Positions 34,270-43,930 are shown, numbered from the stretch's first letter. The stretch: DNA of 64,000 bases from CAZWKQ01 sp964634005 (GCA_964634005.1 CAZWKQ010000001.1:372001-436000); one strand, 5' to 3'. The notes: generated by a model from the sequence alone, not told the origin. A program made the numbers and translations.

Positions 34270-36240
34270 TTAATTATTTCTTATTCTTTTAGCAAGAGTA
34301 GCTCCGTCTAATCCGTGATAACTCAATACTTCCGGAGGTGTACCACAAGCAGGATAATTTTCGATACCAAATTTTTCAAAATGCTTTCCTTGTATTAAAT
34401 TTAATTTTACCATTTTCGATAAAATAAAATCGCCAAGTCCACCGACAGTCGAGTGGTCATCAAGAACATAAATTTTATTGATATCAGCTATTTGTCCTTC
34501 AAACCAATTTTCGTCCATTCTATTTAAACTCGACATATTTATCACTTTAAGTCCAAGACCCTCATTTCTTAATATTTCACTTGCTTTTAGAGCTTCATTG
34601 AGCATTACAGGGCCATAAGCAAATATAACAGCATCTCTGCCCTCAGTAAGTTCTACTCCGCAACCTGCCGTGAAAACATAACCCTGAGGTAATTCTATTC
34701 TTTGAGGCGAAGGGCTTATATTCATTCTTATTACACAATTTGATTTTGCAAAATTTACACAATACGAAAGTATTTGCTCAACTTCAAGAGAATTGCATGG
34801 CTGGAAAATCTCAATATTAGGGATGGCTCCTATAAGAGAAATATCTCTAACACTTTGGTGTGATTTTCCGGGACCTGCCGGAATAAGACCTCCATAGTGG
34901 AAGGCATAAATAATTTTGGTTAATTCAGTAGCATTATTATAAATCTGCTCATTGGCTCTTGATGCCAAAAAAGCAGCAAAAGAGTTCACTACAGGCAGCA
35001 ACCCCATTCTTGCCAAACCACCGGCCATAGAAACCATATCTTGTTCGGCTATTCCATTTTCAATAAACTGTTCAGGTAAATTATATTCAAAATTCCTTAG
35101 TCTGCAATCGGATGCTAAATCGGCGTCTAATACAATCAGTTCGGGATGAAATTTACCTTCGTTTAATAATGCTTTACCAAAAGCTTCTACAACATATTCG
35201 GAAGTCGCTTTCGAAACATGCAACTGTGTTGAGGCTTGACTTATAGGCTCACCCAATTCATTCAAATGTATTTCTTTTGGCAAACTACTAATAATTGTTT
35301 CAAAATCAGTAAATTTAACCGGTTCGATATTCAATAAACCGAGTTGTTTCTGAATTTTATCTTCAATTTCTTCTATTGCTTTATTGAAAGAATTATCATC
35401 GGGAGCACCGGCATGCCACGGATATAGGCCATTGATTAAACTCATTGCATTTGGATGCTCCATAAAAGAAACTCCCTTGCCTTTTATAGTATTGGCAATT
35501 ATAAAAAAGTTTTCCTTACATTTTTGTTTCCTTATTGTAAATGCCCCATCAATATCGCTAAAACTATTTCCATCTATACTAATTACATTCCACCCGAAAG
35601 ATTCAATTTTTTCTTTTAAATTTCCTAAAGAAACAATATCATCAATATATTTGTCCGACTGTACTTTATTATGGTCCATAATTACCGTAAAACCGGTAAT
35701 TCCCTGATGAAAAGCACTTTGTAGAGCCTCATAGTTCTGACCTTCCTGAAATTCGCCATCACCGGTCAATACATACACATGTCCATTATATTTCATATGA
35801 CTTTTGGCCCAAGCCATTCCCTTGGCTTTAGATATACCCATTCCCAATGAGCCTGAATTTGCTTCAATACCTTTAATCCTGACATCAGGATGACCATCTA
35901 AGCCGTTCAAACGTCTTAATGACAATAATTGTTTGTCGCTTAATATACCTAAGGCATGTAAAACAGCATATTGCCCGGGTACATCATGCCCTTTTGAAGA
36001 AAAATAAATATCTCTGTTTGGATTACTCAAATCTACTTTTTTGATATTCATTTCGTTAAAATATAACCAAACCAGTATTTCCATCGAACTCAAACTTGAA
36101 CCTAAATGACCAGAGCCTGCATTTTTAACGGCTGCCAGAGTATTATATCTGCACATATTGGCAATTACTTCAAGCCTTTGATATGTATCGGAAATAGAAT
36201 CGTAAACTCTTTCAAACTCACTTTTACAAATTAGTTGCAT
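34270..36240 (-). CDS. Transketolase-family enzyme of the sugar operon
   Basis: 656 residues, both halves fused. N-terminal half: AGSGHLGSSLSSMEILVWLY, FSSKGHDVPGQYAVL, TGDGEFQEGQNYEAL (TPP/Mg motif) and MDHNKVQSD. C-terminal half (about 350 on): VLDADLASDCRLRNFEYNLPEQFIENGIAEQDMVSMAGGLA (Glu for TPP activation) and KSHQSVRDISLIGAIPNIEIFQP. Transfers 2-carbon ketol units between sugars. Split or fused transketolases inside glycan operons are known but the products are mostly undefined. It lies 87 nt after the cytidylyltransferase gene, the widest gap in the operon. Confidence 0.88.
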   Translation of the reverse strand: MQLICKSEFERVYDSISDTYQRLEVIANMCRYNTLAAVKNAGSGHLGSSLSSMEILVWLYFNEMNIKKVDLSNPNRDIYFSSKGHDVPGQYAVLHALGILSDKQLLSLRRLNGLDGHPDVRIKGIEANSGSLGMGISKAKGMAWAKSHMKYNGHVYVLTGDGEFQEGQNYEALQSAFHQGITGFTVIMDHNKVQSDKYIDDIVSLGNLKEKIESFGWNVISIDGNSFSDIDGAFTIRKQKCKENFFIIANTIKGKGVSFMEHPNAMSLINGLYPWHAGAPDDNSFNKAIEEIEDKIQKQLGLLNIEPVKFTDFETIISSLPKEIHLNELGEPISQASTQLHVSKATSEYVVEAFGKALLNEGKFHPELIVLDADLASDCRLRNFEYNLPEQFIENGIAEQDMVSMAGGLARMGLLPVVNSFAAFLASRANEQIYNNATELTKIIYAFHYGGLIPAGPGKSHQSVRDISLIGAIPNIEIFQPCNSLEVEQILSYCVNFAKSNCVIRMNISPSPQRIELPQGYVFTAGCGVELTEGRDAVIFAYGPVMLNEALKASEILRNEGLGLKVINMSSLNRMDENWFEGQIADINKIYVLDDHSTVGGLGDFILSKMVKLNLIQGKHFEKFGIENYPACGTPPEVLSYHGLDGATLAKRIRNN

Positions 36241-36327
36241 CGTTTTTTTTATTAATAAATTATTGTTATATCCACATTTCTAATGATATTATCGTCAAAA
36301 ACCCGTTTATAAAGCAAATCGTCTTTT

Positions 36328-37119
36328 TCAAAGATTTTTAAATTCTTCTATATGTTTTAAATCTTCCAAATGATTTGAATACCAATATTTTCCGTTGTGC
36401 ATTTCATTAATTTTTTTATAAATCGGATTATTATTCAAAAATTCGATTATGTCGTAAACTCCAAAAAATTGATTTTCGTTGTAAAGATTATTATAAATGG
36501 TACTAATTAACTGATAATCTTCATCGTAATCCAAAGTCCAGCGATAATTAGGGAAAAAATTAAAATTACCCTCACAAAAGACGTTTCCAATTCTGTATTT
36601 TTCGGGATTTTCCCATATATAAGGTGTTGTATGTTCTCGCTCGAAATCTTTATCTGCATTTTTCCATGCCTCTTCCAAAACGCTGAACTTAAATATTTCA
36701 ACGTCATTGCCGTCGGGATATGTTGCAGGGTGCAAATTGCTAAAGTAATCGAATTCAGGATAGTTTTCGATAAATGCACCTATAACTCTGTCAATTATTG
36801 CAGGGTCAATCAAAGGACAATCCGATGGGATTTTAACCACAGCATCGGCGTTATATTTCAACCCCACCTGATAGTGCCTATCTAAACAATCTGTAGGATG
36901 TCCTCTAAAACAATCAACTCCTATGAGTTCGCAAACTGAAACAATTTCATCATCTTCCTTATCGGTTGTAGTTGCAATCACAATATTATCTACTAAGTTT
37001 GCCTTTTTTACTCTTTCCAACATCTTGATTAATACAATACTGTCTCCTAATGGAAGCAATATTTTACGGCTAAGGCGGCTCGATGTGGTTCGCGACTGAA
37101 TTACAGTTACTATTTTCAT
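36328..37119 (-). CDS. SpsF/NeuA-like cytidylyltransferase
   Basis: 263 residues. Nucleotidyltransferase fold beginning MKIVTVIQSRTTSSRLSRKILLPLG, followed by DNIVIATTTDKEDDEIV and KIPSDCPLIDPAIID. Matches the cytidylyltransferase part of SpsF and CMP-nonulosonate synthetases, which activate the alpha-keto acid sugar with CTP. Pairing with a NeuB-like synthase fits the Bacillus SpsE/SpsF arrangement. It lies 27 nt after the GT-B gene. Confidence 0.83.
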   Translation of the reverse strand: MKIVTVIQSRTTSSRLSRKILLPLGDSIVLIKMLERVKKANLVDNIVIATTTDKEDDEIVSVCELIGVDCFRGHPTDCLDRHYQVGLKYNADAVVKIPSDCPLIDPAIIDRVIGAFIENYPEFDYFSNLHPATYPDGNDVEIFKFSVLEEAWKNADKDFEREHTTPYIWENPEKYRIGNVFCEGNFNFFPNYRWTLDYDEDYQLISTIYNNLYNENQFFGVYDIIEFLNNNPIYKKINEMHNGKYWYSNHLEDLKHIEEFKNL

Positions 37120-37146
37120 ATAATTTCTTGAAATATACTTTAATTA

Positions 37147-38190
37147 TTAATAAGTTACTGTTTTATAATTCGCTTTATTTTGCCTGTATAAATTGCTCAT
37201 TCCTTTACTGAAAACATTTTCGTTAAAATTATCTATACGCAGGTATCTTTTGGCAATTCGGGCAATTTCATAAGCTGAAGTCCCATTATTTTGTATAGGA
37301 CAAAGCCTTCGTAATTCATCAATATCGAAATCTGAATATACTTCTTTTCCTAAAGCAATTCCGACATAAACTGCCGATGAATACTTAGTAATCAACACAC
37401 TGCAATTGGCAATCATGTGATTTATATTACCATCAGTATATATTATAGCATTGGGAGCATATTTATTTATTTCTGAAATTGCTCTTGTAAAATTTTCGTT
37501 TGGATGAAGCTTAAATATTAATTGACGTCCGTCGGCAATTTTGAGTGATTTATAAATAAATTTTTTTCTGTTTTCGTAGTTAAATGTTTCTCTGCGGTCG
37601 GAAGTAGCTACCAAAACAAAATCTTTGTAAGGGAAATTATTATCATAATATTCAACACAATTATCAAAGTTTGGGATTCCTGTTACCTTTATTTTATATG
37701 GGTCAACTCCTTTTTTAATAAAAAGGTCTTTATATCCTTCCGAGGCAACGAAAAACAATTCATAAGCATCTGATAAACCGGTAACAGAAGTTCCTGCAGC
37801 CCATCTGGGAAATTTTAAACTTTTTACAAGATAAAACAACAAATTCTCAGGATCTGTCATCCCTTCCTGAACAAGCATTATTTTTTTATCTTTAATATTA
37901 TCGGGAATTATAATATCCTGACATGTGAATACAAGATCATAATTGTTATTCAAACCCTTATAATCAATTTTTAGGTTGTTTGCTTTTAGATAATTACATG
38001 TTTGTTCTTTGAATCTGCCTGCTAAAATCGTAAAATTTAATAAACCTTTTTGAGCAAGTAAATCAATATTTCCGAAAGTATAAAAAGGGGTAAAAAAACA
38101 ATCATAATCATTAAAATGCATTGAAATTTTATGCATCATTGTTGTTTGATTAAGCGAACCGCCGATAAAAAGTATCTTACTCCTGCCCAT
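37147..38190 (-). CDS. Putative GT-B glycosyltransferase, first gene of the sugar operon
   Basis: 347 residues from the ATG at 38190; the frame extends to a TTG at 38223 but that lies beyond the promoter box at 38207-38214. The N-terminus ILFIGGSLNQTTMMHKIS and the C-terminal LIFKLHPNENFTRAI, VLITKYSSAVYVGIALGKEVYS suggest the UDP-GlcNAc 2-epimerase/polysaccharide GT-B superfamily. The VQEG...HPNEN pattern loosely recalls the (D/E)(D/E)G and HP motifs of bacterial sialyltransferases, so transfer of the CMP-activated product is plausible, but this is inference. No membrane segments. Confidence 0.65.
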   Translation of the reverse strand: MGRSKILFIGGSLNQTTMMHKISMHFNDYDCFFTPFYTFGNIDLLAQKGLLNFTILAGRFKEQTCNYLKANNLKIDYKGLNNNYDLVFTCQDIIIPDNIKDKKIMLVQEGMTDPENLLFYLVKSLKFPRWAAGTSVTGLSDAYELFFVASEGYKDLFIKKGVDPYKIKVTGIPNFDNCVEYYDNNFPYKDFVLVATSDRRETFNYENRKKFIYKSLKIADGRQLIFKLHPNENFTRAISEINKYAPNAIIYTDGNINHMIANCSVLITKYSSAVYVGIALGKEVYSDFDIDELRRLCPIQNNGTSAYEIARIAKRYLRIDNFNENVFSKGMSNLYRQNKANYKTVTY

Positions 38191-38206
38191 TGTTAAAAAT
38201 TTATGG

Positions 38207-38214
38207 CAAAAGTA
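38207..38214 (-). promoter_or_regulatory. Promoter -7 box TACTTTTG for the nonulosonate-type operon
   Basis: Exact TAnnTTTG on the minus strand, 16 nt before the ATG at 38190. It is the only clear promoter box seen ahead of the eight-gene run. Confidence 0.55.
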
Positions 38215-38411
38215 CCTGCTCAATCTAATTTGAATTTTAAATCAAGGTTAATTCAACTTTTTATTATGTTTAAAATAATGTGAAGTATTATGCAATTTAT
38301 TAACATTAATTAAATTTTTATTACAGCATTAATTAAAAGTATAACACAATTATTAAACTTTGTTTTATCAAAAATTAATAAACACATAACATTCTAAAAT
38401 ACAATGATATA

Positions 38412-38419
38412 TATTTTTG
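38412..38419 (+). promoter_or_regulatory. Promoter -7 box TATTTTTG for the sphingomyelinase-like gene
   Basis: Exact TAnnTTTG, 25 nt before the ATG at 38445. The rest of the 254-nt divergent spacer is AT-rich without other features. Confidence 0.5.
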
Positions 38420-38444
38420 TCCTGTAATAAATATTATTGTATTT

Positions 38445-39404
38445 ATGAACAAAATATTTGCATTTTTAAACAGATTTGGGTTTAGAATAATTTTTATCTC
38501 ACTTTTTTTATTATCCTTCAAAACTAATAATTCGAACACAAATTATATAATGAACATTGATGAATCATTTCCAGATAAAAAAAACGAAATATACATCAAC
38601 TCGAATAAAAATCTTAAAATTTTGTCTTGGAACATATACATGTTGCCATATATAAATTTTCTTCACAAAAGCGAAGAAAGAGCTTATGCAATAGGCGATT
38701 TGCTAAAGTATGAAAATTACGATATTTTGGTTTTTCAGGAAGCATTTTTAGAAAGTTCGAGAAAAATTATTTACAATGAACTTAAAAAGATATTTCCATA
38801 TCAGACAGGACCTATAAACACAGAAAAAAATTATTTTCAAACAAATAGTGGGTTATGGATATTAAGCAAAATGCCTTTGAAACTATTGAAAAGTATCCAA
38901 TATCGCGATGCAAAAGGATTTGATGCTATAGCAAACAAAGGAGCAGTTCTACTTAAGGGAAAATGGCAAAATAAGAACTTTCAATTAATTGCTACGCATT
39001 TGCAAGCCGATGGTTATTCAAACATTAGGAGAAGTCAGATTTTGCAATTGGCCGATGAAATTGTTAAACCCTTTAAAAATAAGGATATTCCGCAGATTTT
39101 TTGCGGAGATTTTAATATTCGCCCCGTTGAGTTTGAAGACTATAAATTTATGACTGAAAAATTGGAATCTAACAATGACTTCAGTTTTAGTTTAAAAAAT
39201 ATTTCTTACGATGAAATTAACAATGAACTGGCAAAAACTAAAAACCCCCTTCCTTCAACGTTTGATTACATAATGATAAACAAGGAACTTGCCAATAAAA
39301 TTAATATAAAACGAAACCTCAAAAAGTTCCGTTCATTTAGTTCTTTTAGTAAACAATTTGATTTATCGGACCACTATGCTATTGATGCAGAAATAACATT
39401 GTAA
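38445..39404 (+). CDS. Sphingomyelin phosphodiesterase-like EEP family protein
   Basis: 319 residues. N-terminal hydrophobic segment (about 13-26) suggests export or a membrane anchor. The EEP core reads LSWNIYMLPY, LVFQEAFLES (metal Glu), SGLWILSKMP, ANKGAVLLKGKW, IATHLQADGY, IFCGDFNIRP and FDLSDHYAIDAEI. ILSKMP, NKG, THLQA and DHYAI are the pattern of neutral/bacterial sphingomyelinase C. Bacteroidota make sphingolipids of their own, so the substrate could be self lipid, host lipid or another phosphodiester. Single gene, convergent with the LysE gene. Confidence 0.8.
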   Translation: MNKIFAFLNRFGFRIIFISLFLLSFKTNNSNTNYIMNIDESFPDKKNEIYINSNKNLKILSWNIYMLPYINFLHKSEERAYAIGDLLKYENYDILVFQEAFLESSRKIIYNELKKIFPYQTGPINTEKNYFQTNSGLWILSKMPLKLLKSIQYRDAKGFDAIANKGAVLLKGKWQNKNFQLIATHLQADGYSNIRRSQILQLADEIVKPFKNKDIPQIFCGDFNIRPVEFEDYKFMTEKLESNNDFSFSLKNISYDEINNELAKTKNPLPSTFDYIMINKELANKINIKRNLKKFRSFSSFSKQFDLSDHYAIDAEITL

Positions 39405-39413
39405 AACAGCAAA

Positions 39414-40040
39414 TTACAAAAATAATACTGTTTTAACAAAAATAAATACACCCGAACAAATCATTACAATTCCTACAACAAAATTTATAGTTATAAGGTA
39501 TTTTGCTTTTAAAATTTTTTGAAGTTTACTTGCAAAATAGCATTTTATAGTATCGAAACTTATAGTAGTAATAATTACAGAGGCTATAAAAGTGAAAAAA
39601 TTTCGGGTATTTATTCCATACAAACTATTTGACATACCCACTATCCCAAGCCAAAAAATGAAATTATAAGGATTGCTCATGTTGAACAAAAAGCCTTTCA
39701 GTATATTTTTTGATAATCCTTTATTAATATCACTTTCAGTTAAAATATTTTTTTGCACCACAGCATTTTTTTTAATTAATGTAACAATACCAAAACTAAC
39801 CAAAACTATAGCCGCAATTATACCCCAAAAAAGCGAATGTTTGAAAGAAAATTTGAGTGAAGTAATTGAAAATGTGGCCAATAGAATTAATGTAAGGTCG
39901 CTGATAAGAAACCCCAAAAGAAAGAATAAACCATTTTTAAAGCTCTTAGTCAACGATATTTGTATCAAAGCCCAAAAACCCGGACCAAATGAGAATGCAA
40001 GCATCAATCCGAGCATAAATCCACTTACGACTATTTTCAT
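39414..40040 (-). CDS. LysE family translocator (second copy)
   Basis: 208 residues, about six membrane segments, with GFMLGLMLAFSFGPGFWALI at the N-terminus and FNMSNPYNFIFWLGI in the middle. Same family and plan as the protein at 4947-5585 but clearly diverged, so an old duplication or separate acquisition. Amino-acid or metabolite export, substrate unknown. Upstream spacer of 233 nt to the porin gene holds no other gene. Confidence 0.86.
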   Translation of the reverse strand: MKIVVSGFMLGLMLAFSFGPGFWALIQISLTKSFKNGLFFLLGFLISDLTLILLATFSITSLKFSFKHSLFWGIIAAIVLVSFGIVTLIKKNAVVQKNILTESDINKGLSKNILKGFLFNMSNPYNFIFWLGIVGMSNSLYGINTRNFFTFIASVIITTISFDTIKCYFASKLQKILKAKYLITINFVVGIVMICSGVFIFVKTVLFL

Positions 40041-40221
40041 TTATTTTTTTCTGCGAAATAAATCAATTTAGCGGTTGATTTTTATAAAAAACTCAAAATT
40101 AATGAATTGATAAAGTTTCTTTAACTCTAAATATAAATTAAAAATCCCCATTTTTTAAAAAAAATAACTAAATAACATTTATTGATAAATGGTCATAAAC
40201 ATTGATTAAAAACTTATTCTT

Positions 40222-40229
40222 TATTTTTG
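40222..40229 (+). promoter_or_regulatory. Promoter -7 box TATTTTTG for the porin gene
   Basis: Exact TAnnTTTG with a TTG at 40202-40204 (17-nt spacer, slightly short), 44 nt before the ATG at 40274. Confidence 0.55.
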
Positions 40230-40273
40230 CAGATATGAAAAATTAATAATTTGTATCATTAATACTTAAAGTC

Positions 40274-41593
40274 ATGAAAATCAATCTTATTAAGAAACTA
40301 AATTATTTTATTTTATTTTTAGTTTTAACAATTATATATCAGATAAATACAAAAGTAAACGCCCAGTTTACTTTAGACGGTGAATTCAGAAATAAAGCCA
40401 TGTATTTGGATGGTTATAAAGAATTGCGCAACAGTACTAAGCATCCATACGGAATTATTGTTCAGCGAAGCAGATTGAATTTAAGTTATACGAATGATAA
40501 TATTTCGTACTACATGTCATTTCAGGATGTAAGAAGCTGGGGACAAGACGATTTCGGGGTATCAAATCCTTCGATTAATCTTTTCGAAGCTTGGGTGAAT
40601 TTTGGATTTAATGATTTATGGTCAATAAAATTCGGAAGACAAAAAATACAATATGACGACGGTCGTTTGCTTTCATACGTCAATTGGCGTGATAATGCCG
40701 TAGTACATGATTTAGCAATATTGAAATATCAAAATTCCGAAAAAGGTTTTAATGCTGATTTTGGGATAGCAGTAAACAATCCGGCTTCTTATCAAAATTT
40801 TATTACCGAATATACACTTAAGAACTACAAGTATATGAGCTATTTGTGGTTGAATAAGAAATTTTTCGATAAAAAGTTAAATATCTCGCTAATGAATATT
40901 GCTGATGTATATCAAAAACCTTTAAATATAAATAGTTTTAATACAAGAATAACAACAGGACCTAATATTTCATTCAAAAACAATAATTTTAATATAAAAG
41001 GTTCTTATTATTATCAAGGAGGAAAATATGCCGACGGAAAAGATATAAATGCTTATTTTTACGGACTATCATTAGGTTACAATATAACCAAAACGGCTGA
41101 ATTTACGGTTGGTTATGATCATTACTCAGGAACAGACTATAAAGATACTTTAAAAGCAAAATCAGAAACAAATACTTTTGACAAATTATATGGGACAGCC
41201 CATACATTTTTAGGTTATATGGATTATTTTTCGGGAAACAACTCGGATAAAACAAAGGGTGCAGGTATTAACGACCTTTTTGCAAGATTTAATTACAGTT
41301 TTAACGAAAAACACGATATTGAATTAGTATATCATCTGTTTAAACTCGACAAAGAATATATACCTGTTGCAAATAAAGAAAGCAAAAAAGTAGATAAAAA
41401 TCTCGGACAAGAAATCGATTGTGTTTACAATTACAAATACAACAAAAATGTTAATTTACAATTAGGCTATTGTGTTATGTTGCCTTCAGAAACGTTGGAA
41501 AATCTTCACGGATATAATAAAGGAGAAAGTAAATATGCTCAGTTTGCCTACTTGATGATTACTTTTAAACCAACATTTTTTACTACTAAATAG
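40274..41593 (+). CDS. Alginate-export-type outer membrane beta-barrel
   Basis: 439 residues. Signal peptide (1-30, ending KVNAQ), then a beta-barrel of the alginate_exp/porin type: FTLDGEFRNKAMYLDG, IVQRSRLNLSYT, SINLFEAWVNFGFNDLWSIKFGRQKIQYDDGRLL, NADFGIAVNN and a C-terminal strand ending YLMITFKPTFFTTK. Alternating hydrophobic strands and many aromatic residues support an outer-membrane channel. The substrate is unknown; no alginate genes are nearby. It overlaps the RND gene on the other strand by 8 nt. Confidence 0.82.
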   Translation: MKINLIKKLNYFILFLVLTIIYQINTKVNAQFTLDGEFRNKAMYLDGYKELRNSTKHPYGIIVQRSRLNLSYTNDNISYYMSFQDVRSWGQDDFGVSNPSINLFEAWVNFGFNDLWSIKFGRQKIQYDDGRLLSYVNWRDNAVVHDLAILKYQNSEKGFNADFGIAVNNPASYQNFITEYTLKNYKYMSYLWLNKKFFDKKLNISLMNIADVYQKPLNINSFNTRITTGPNISFKNNNFNIKGSYYYQGGKYADGKDINAYFYGLSLGYNITKTAEFTVGYDHYSGTDYKDTLKAKSETNTFDKLYGTAHTFLGYMDYFSGNNSDKTKGAGINDLFARFNYSFNEKHDIELVYHLFKLDKEYIPVANKESKKVDKNLGQEIDCVYNYKYNKNVNLQLGYCVMLPSETLENLHGYNKGESKYAQFAYLMITFKPTFFTTK

Positions 41594-43904
41594 TTTTCTT
41601 GTTTTTTTTCAATATTTTTTCCAAACTCATAAGCATCGACGGCAAAAGAAATAAGTTAAAGATTATACCTGTTATAAGCGTAAAAGAAATTAATAACCCG
41701 AGGGCTTGAGTTCCCCCGAATCCTGAAAAAATAAATATTGAAAAACCAAGAAAAAGTACTACTGACGAATAAATCATACTATAACCGGCTTCACCAAGTG
41801 CATAAATTGCCGATTCTTTGATGTTACCTTTATTTAGCAACAATTCGTAACGATAACGTGATAAAAAATGTATGGTATTATCAACAGATATTCCTAAGGC
41901 AATACTAAAAATCAATATAGTTGAAGGCTTTACCGGAATTCCGATAAATCCCATTAATGCGGCTGTAAGTAATTGTGGTATTAAATTAGGCAAAAGAGCT
42001 AAAATTATCATCCTGAACGAACTGAATAGAGACGCTATAAGTATCGTTATTAATATTATTGCCAGTATCAAACTTTGAGCCAGATTTTTTATTAAATAAG
42101 TAGTTCCTTTTAAAAAAACCACACTTGTTCCTGTAACTGTTACTTTAAATTTATCAGAGGGAAATATACTGTCTATTGAAGGTCGTAATTCGTCGTTTAA
42201 TTTTTTTATTTCTTTAGTCCCGATATTGGCCATTTGTACGCTGATTCTGGTTACCCGAAAATTTGTATCAACAAATGAGTTTAGTATGGTCTTCTTTTTA
42301 TTGTTTATCTTTGGCATATAATCGGCCATAAAGCTCATTTCATTATTATCGGGCAGTTGGTAGTAATCAGGATTACCGTTATAGAATGCCTGTTTCGAGA
42401 ATTTAACAACCTCCGTAATCGATAAAGGACTCGATAATTCATTATAATTGCTTAATTTTTTTTGCAGTTGATCAATTTTCCTAATTACATTTAATCGCAT
42501 TACGCCTTTATCTTTTTGTGTATCAATAGATATTTCATAAGGCATTATACCGTTGAAATTCCTCTCGAAAAATATTAAATCGGTATAAAGTTTATCTTTA
42601 TGGGGAATATCATCAACCACATTTCCTGAAATTTTTAATTTTTGAGAACCGTAAACTCCGATTAAAACAACTAAAATAGTAATCATATAAACCCATTTTC
42701 TTTTATAAATTACTACTTTTTCAACCCATGCTAAAAAGCGGTTAATAGTTCTGTTGTCGAGATGTTCTATATGATGAAGCTCAGGAGGAGCGAGGAAACT
42801 AAAGAATATAGGTATTAAAACTAATGTCAATAAAAAAATTATCATAATCGAAAGCGAAGCAACAACACCAAACTCCACAAGTATAGAGTTGCGGGTAATA
42901 ATAAAGGTGGCAAAACCTACGGCAGTAGTAGCATTTGTAAGTAGATTTGCTTTCCCGATACGTTTAACTGTTCGTGATAACGCTTTTACTTTATTGCCGT
43001 GACTTCGAAATTCATAATGATACTTATTCAGATAAAATATACAATTTTCTACACAAATAATTATCAGTAATGGCGGTATAATTCCTGTTAAAATAGTAAT
43101 CTTATATCCAAGAAGTGATATTACTCCCATAGCCCATATAACAGAAATAACAACAATAATCATCGGAAAAATCACCCCTTTTATCGACCTGAAGAAGACA
43201 AACAACATAAGAGAAGCAATTCCCAACGCAAGTAAAACAAAAAGTTTTAGTTCATTTTCCACTTTTTTCGAGGTTATTGTCCTAATGTATGGAAGCCCCG
43301 AATAATGAACTTCGTTGTTATATTTCTTGCTGTACAATTGCGAATAGTACTCGATCTCTTTTATCAGCTCAATCCTTTTTTTTGAGTTTAACTTTTTTTT
43401 GTCTAATGTTATTGCCATTAAGGTTGAATATTCGTTTTTATTGAATATTTTCCCTTCGTAAAACGGAAGCTGAAAAATTATACTCTTAATACTATCGAGT
43501 TCTGTTTGAGTTCTGGGTTTATATTGTACTACAGGTTTAAAATCGAATCTTTTTAAACTATCATTTTTTGTGATATAATAAAGACGGCATATTGACAATA
43601 CTTCTTCAACACCCTCAATTTCTTTTATCTGGTAAGTTAAATCCCACCATCCGTTGAATTGTTTTAAATTAAACAACGAACTATCCTTTATTCCAAGAAA
43701 TAAAACACTTCCGTCTTCGCCAAATTTTGCTTTGAAATTATTATAGTCTATGCTTGCTTGATCTGTTTCGGGCAACATTTTTGCCATTTCGTACGACATT
43801 TGCACCTTCAATGCATGGTAGCCCATAAAAACTGTTATGGAAGTAATAAAAATTACATTCCAAATTCGATAACGCAATATCAACCTAACCAAATAATTCC
43901 ACAT
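41586..43904 (-). CDS. RND family transporter (MMPL/SSD-type exporter)
   Basis: 772 residues. Two homologous halves, each one helix, a large periplasmic loop and five more helices (12 in all). Sterol-sensing-domain-like blocks are GIIPPLLIIICVENCIFYLN and SIALGISVDNTIHFLSRYRY, the usual proton-relay region of this family. Related proteins export lipids or hydrophobic compounds (hopanoid exporter HpnN, MmpL). No partner membrane-fusion protein is beside it, so it may act alone. Own promoter at 43931-43938. Confidence 0.87.
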   Translation of the reverse strand: MWNYLVRLILRYRIWNVIFITSITVFMGYHALKVQMSYEMAKMLPETDQASIDYNNFKAKFGEDGSVLFLGIKDSSLFNLKQFNGWWDLTYQIKEIEGVEEVLSICRLYYITKNDSLKRFDFKPVVQYKPRTQTELDSIKSIIFQLPFYEGKIFNKNEYSTLMAITLDKKKLNSKKRIELIKEIEYYSQLYSKKYNNEVHYSGLPYIRTITSKKVENELKLFVLLALGIASLMLFVFFRSIKGVIFPMIIVVISVIWAMGVISLLGYKITILTGIIPPLLIIICVENCIFYLNKYHYEFRSHGNKVKALSRTVKRIGKANLLTNATTAVGFATFIITRNSILVEFGVVASLSIMIIFLLTLVLIPIFFSFLAPPELHHIEHLDNRTINRFLAWVEKVVIYKRKWVYMITILVVLIGVYGSQKLKISGNVVDDIPHKDKLYTDLIFFERNFNGIMPYEISIDTQKDKGVMRLNVIRKIDQLQKKLSNYNELSSPLSITEVVKFSKQAFYNGNPDYYQLPDNNEMSFMADYMPKINNKKKTILNSFVDTNFRVTRISVQMANIGTKEIKKLNDELRPSIDSIFPSDKFKVTVTGTSVVFLKGTTYLIKNLAQSLILAIILITILIASLFSSFRMIILALLPNLIPQLLTAALMGFIGIPVKPSTILIFSIALGISVDNTIHFLSRYRYELLLNKGNIKESAIYALGEAGYSMIYSSVVLFLGFSIFIFSGFGGTQALGLLISFTLITGIIFNLFLLPSMLMSLEKILKKNKKTI

Positions 43905-43930
43905 AAATAAAATTCGTTTTTTTAAAGTGC

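Noticed and set aside
39402..39435. Possible terminator between the sphingomyelinase-like gene and LysE
   Set aside because: The stem is only 8 AT-rich pairs with an 18-nt loop and no proper T-run; too weak to report.
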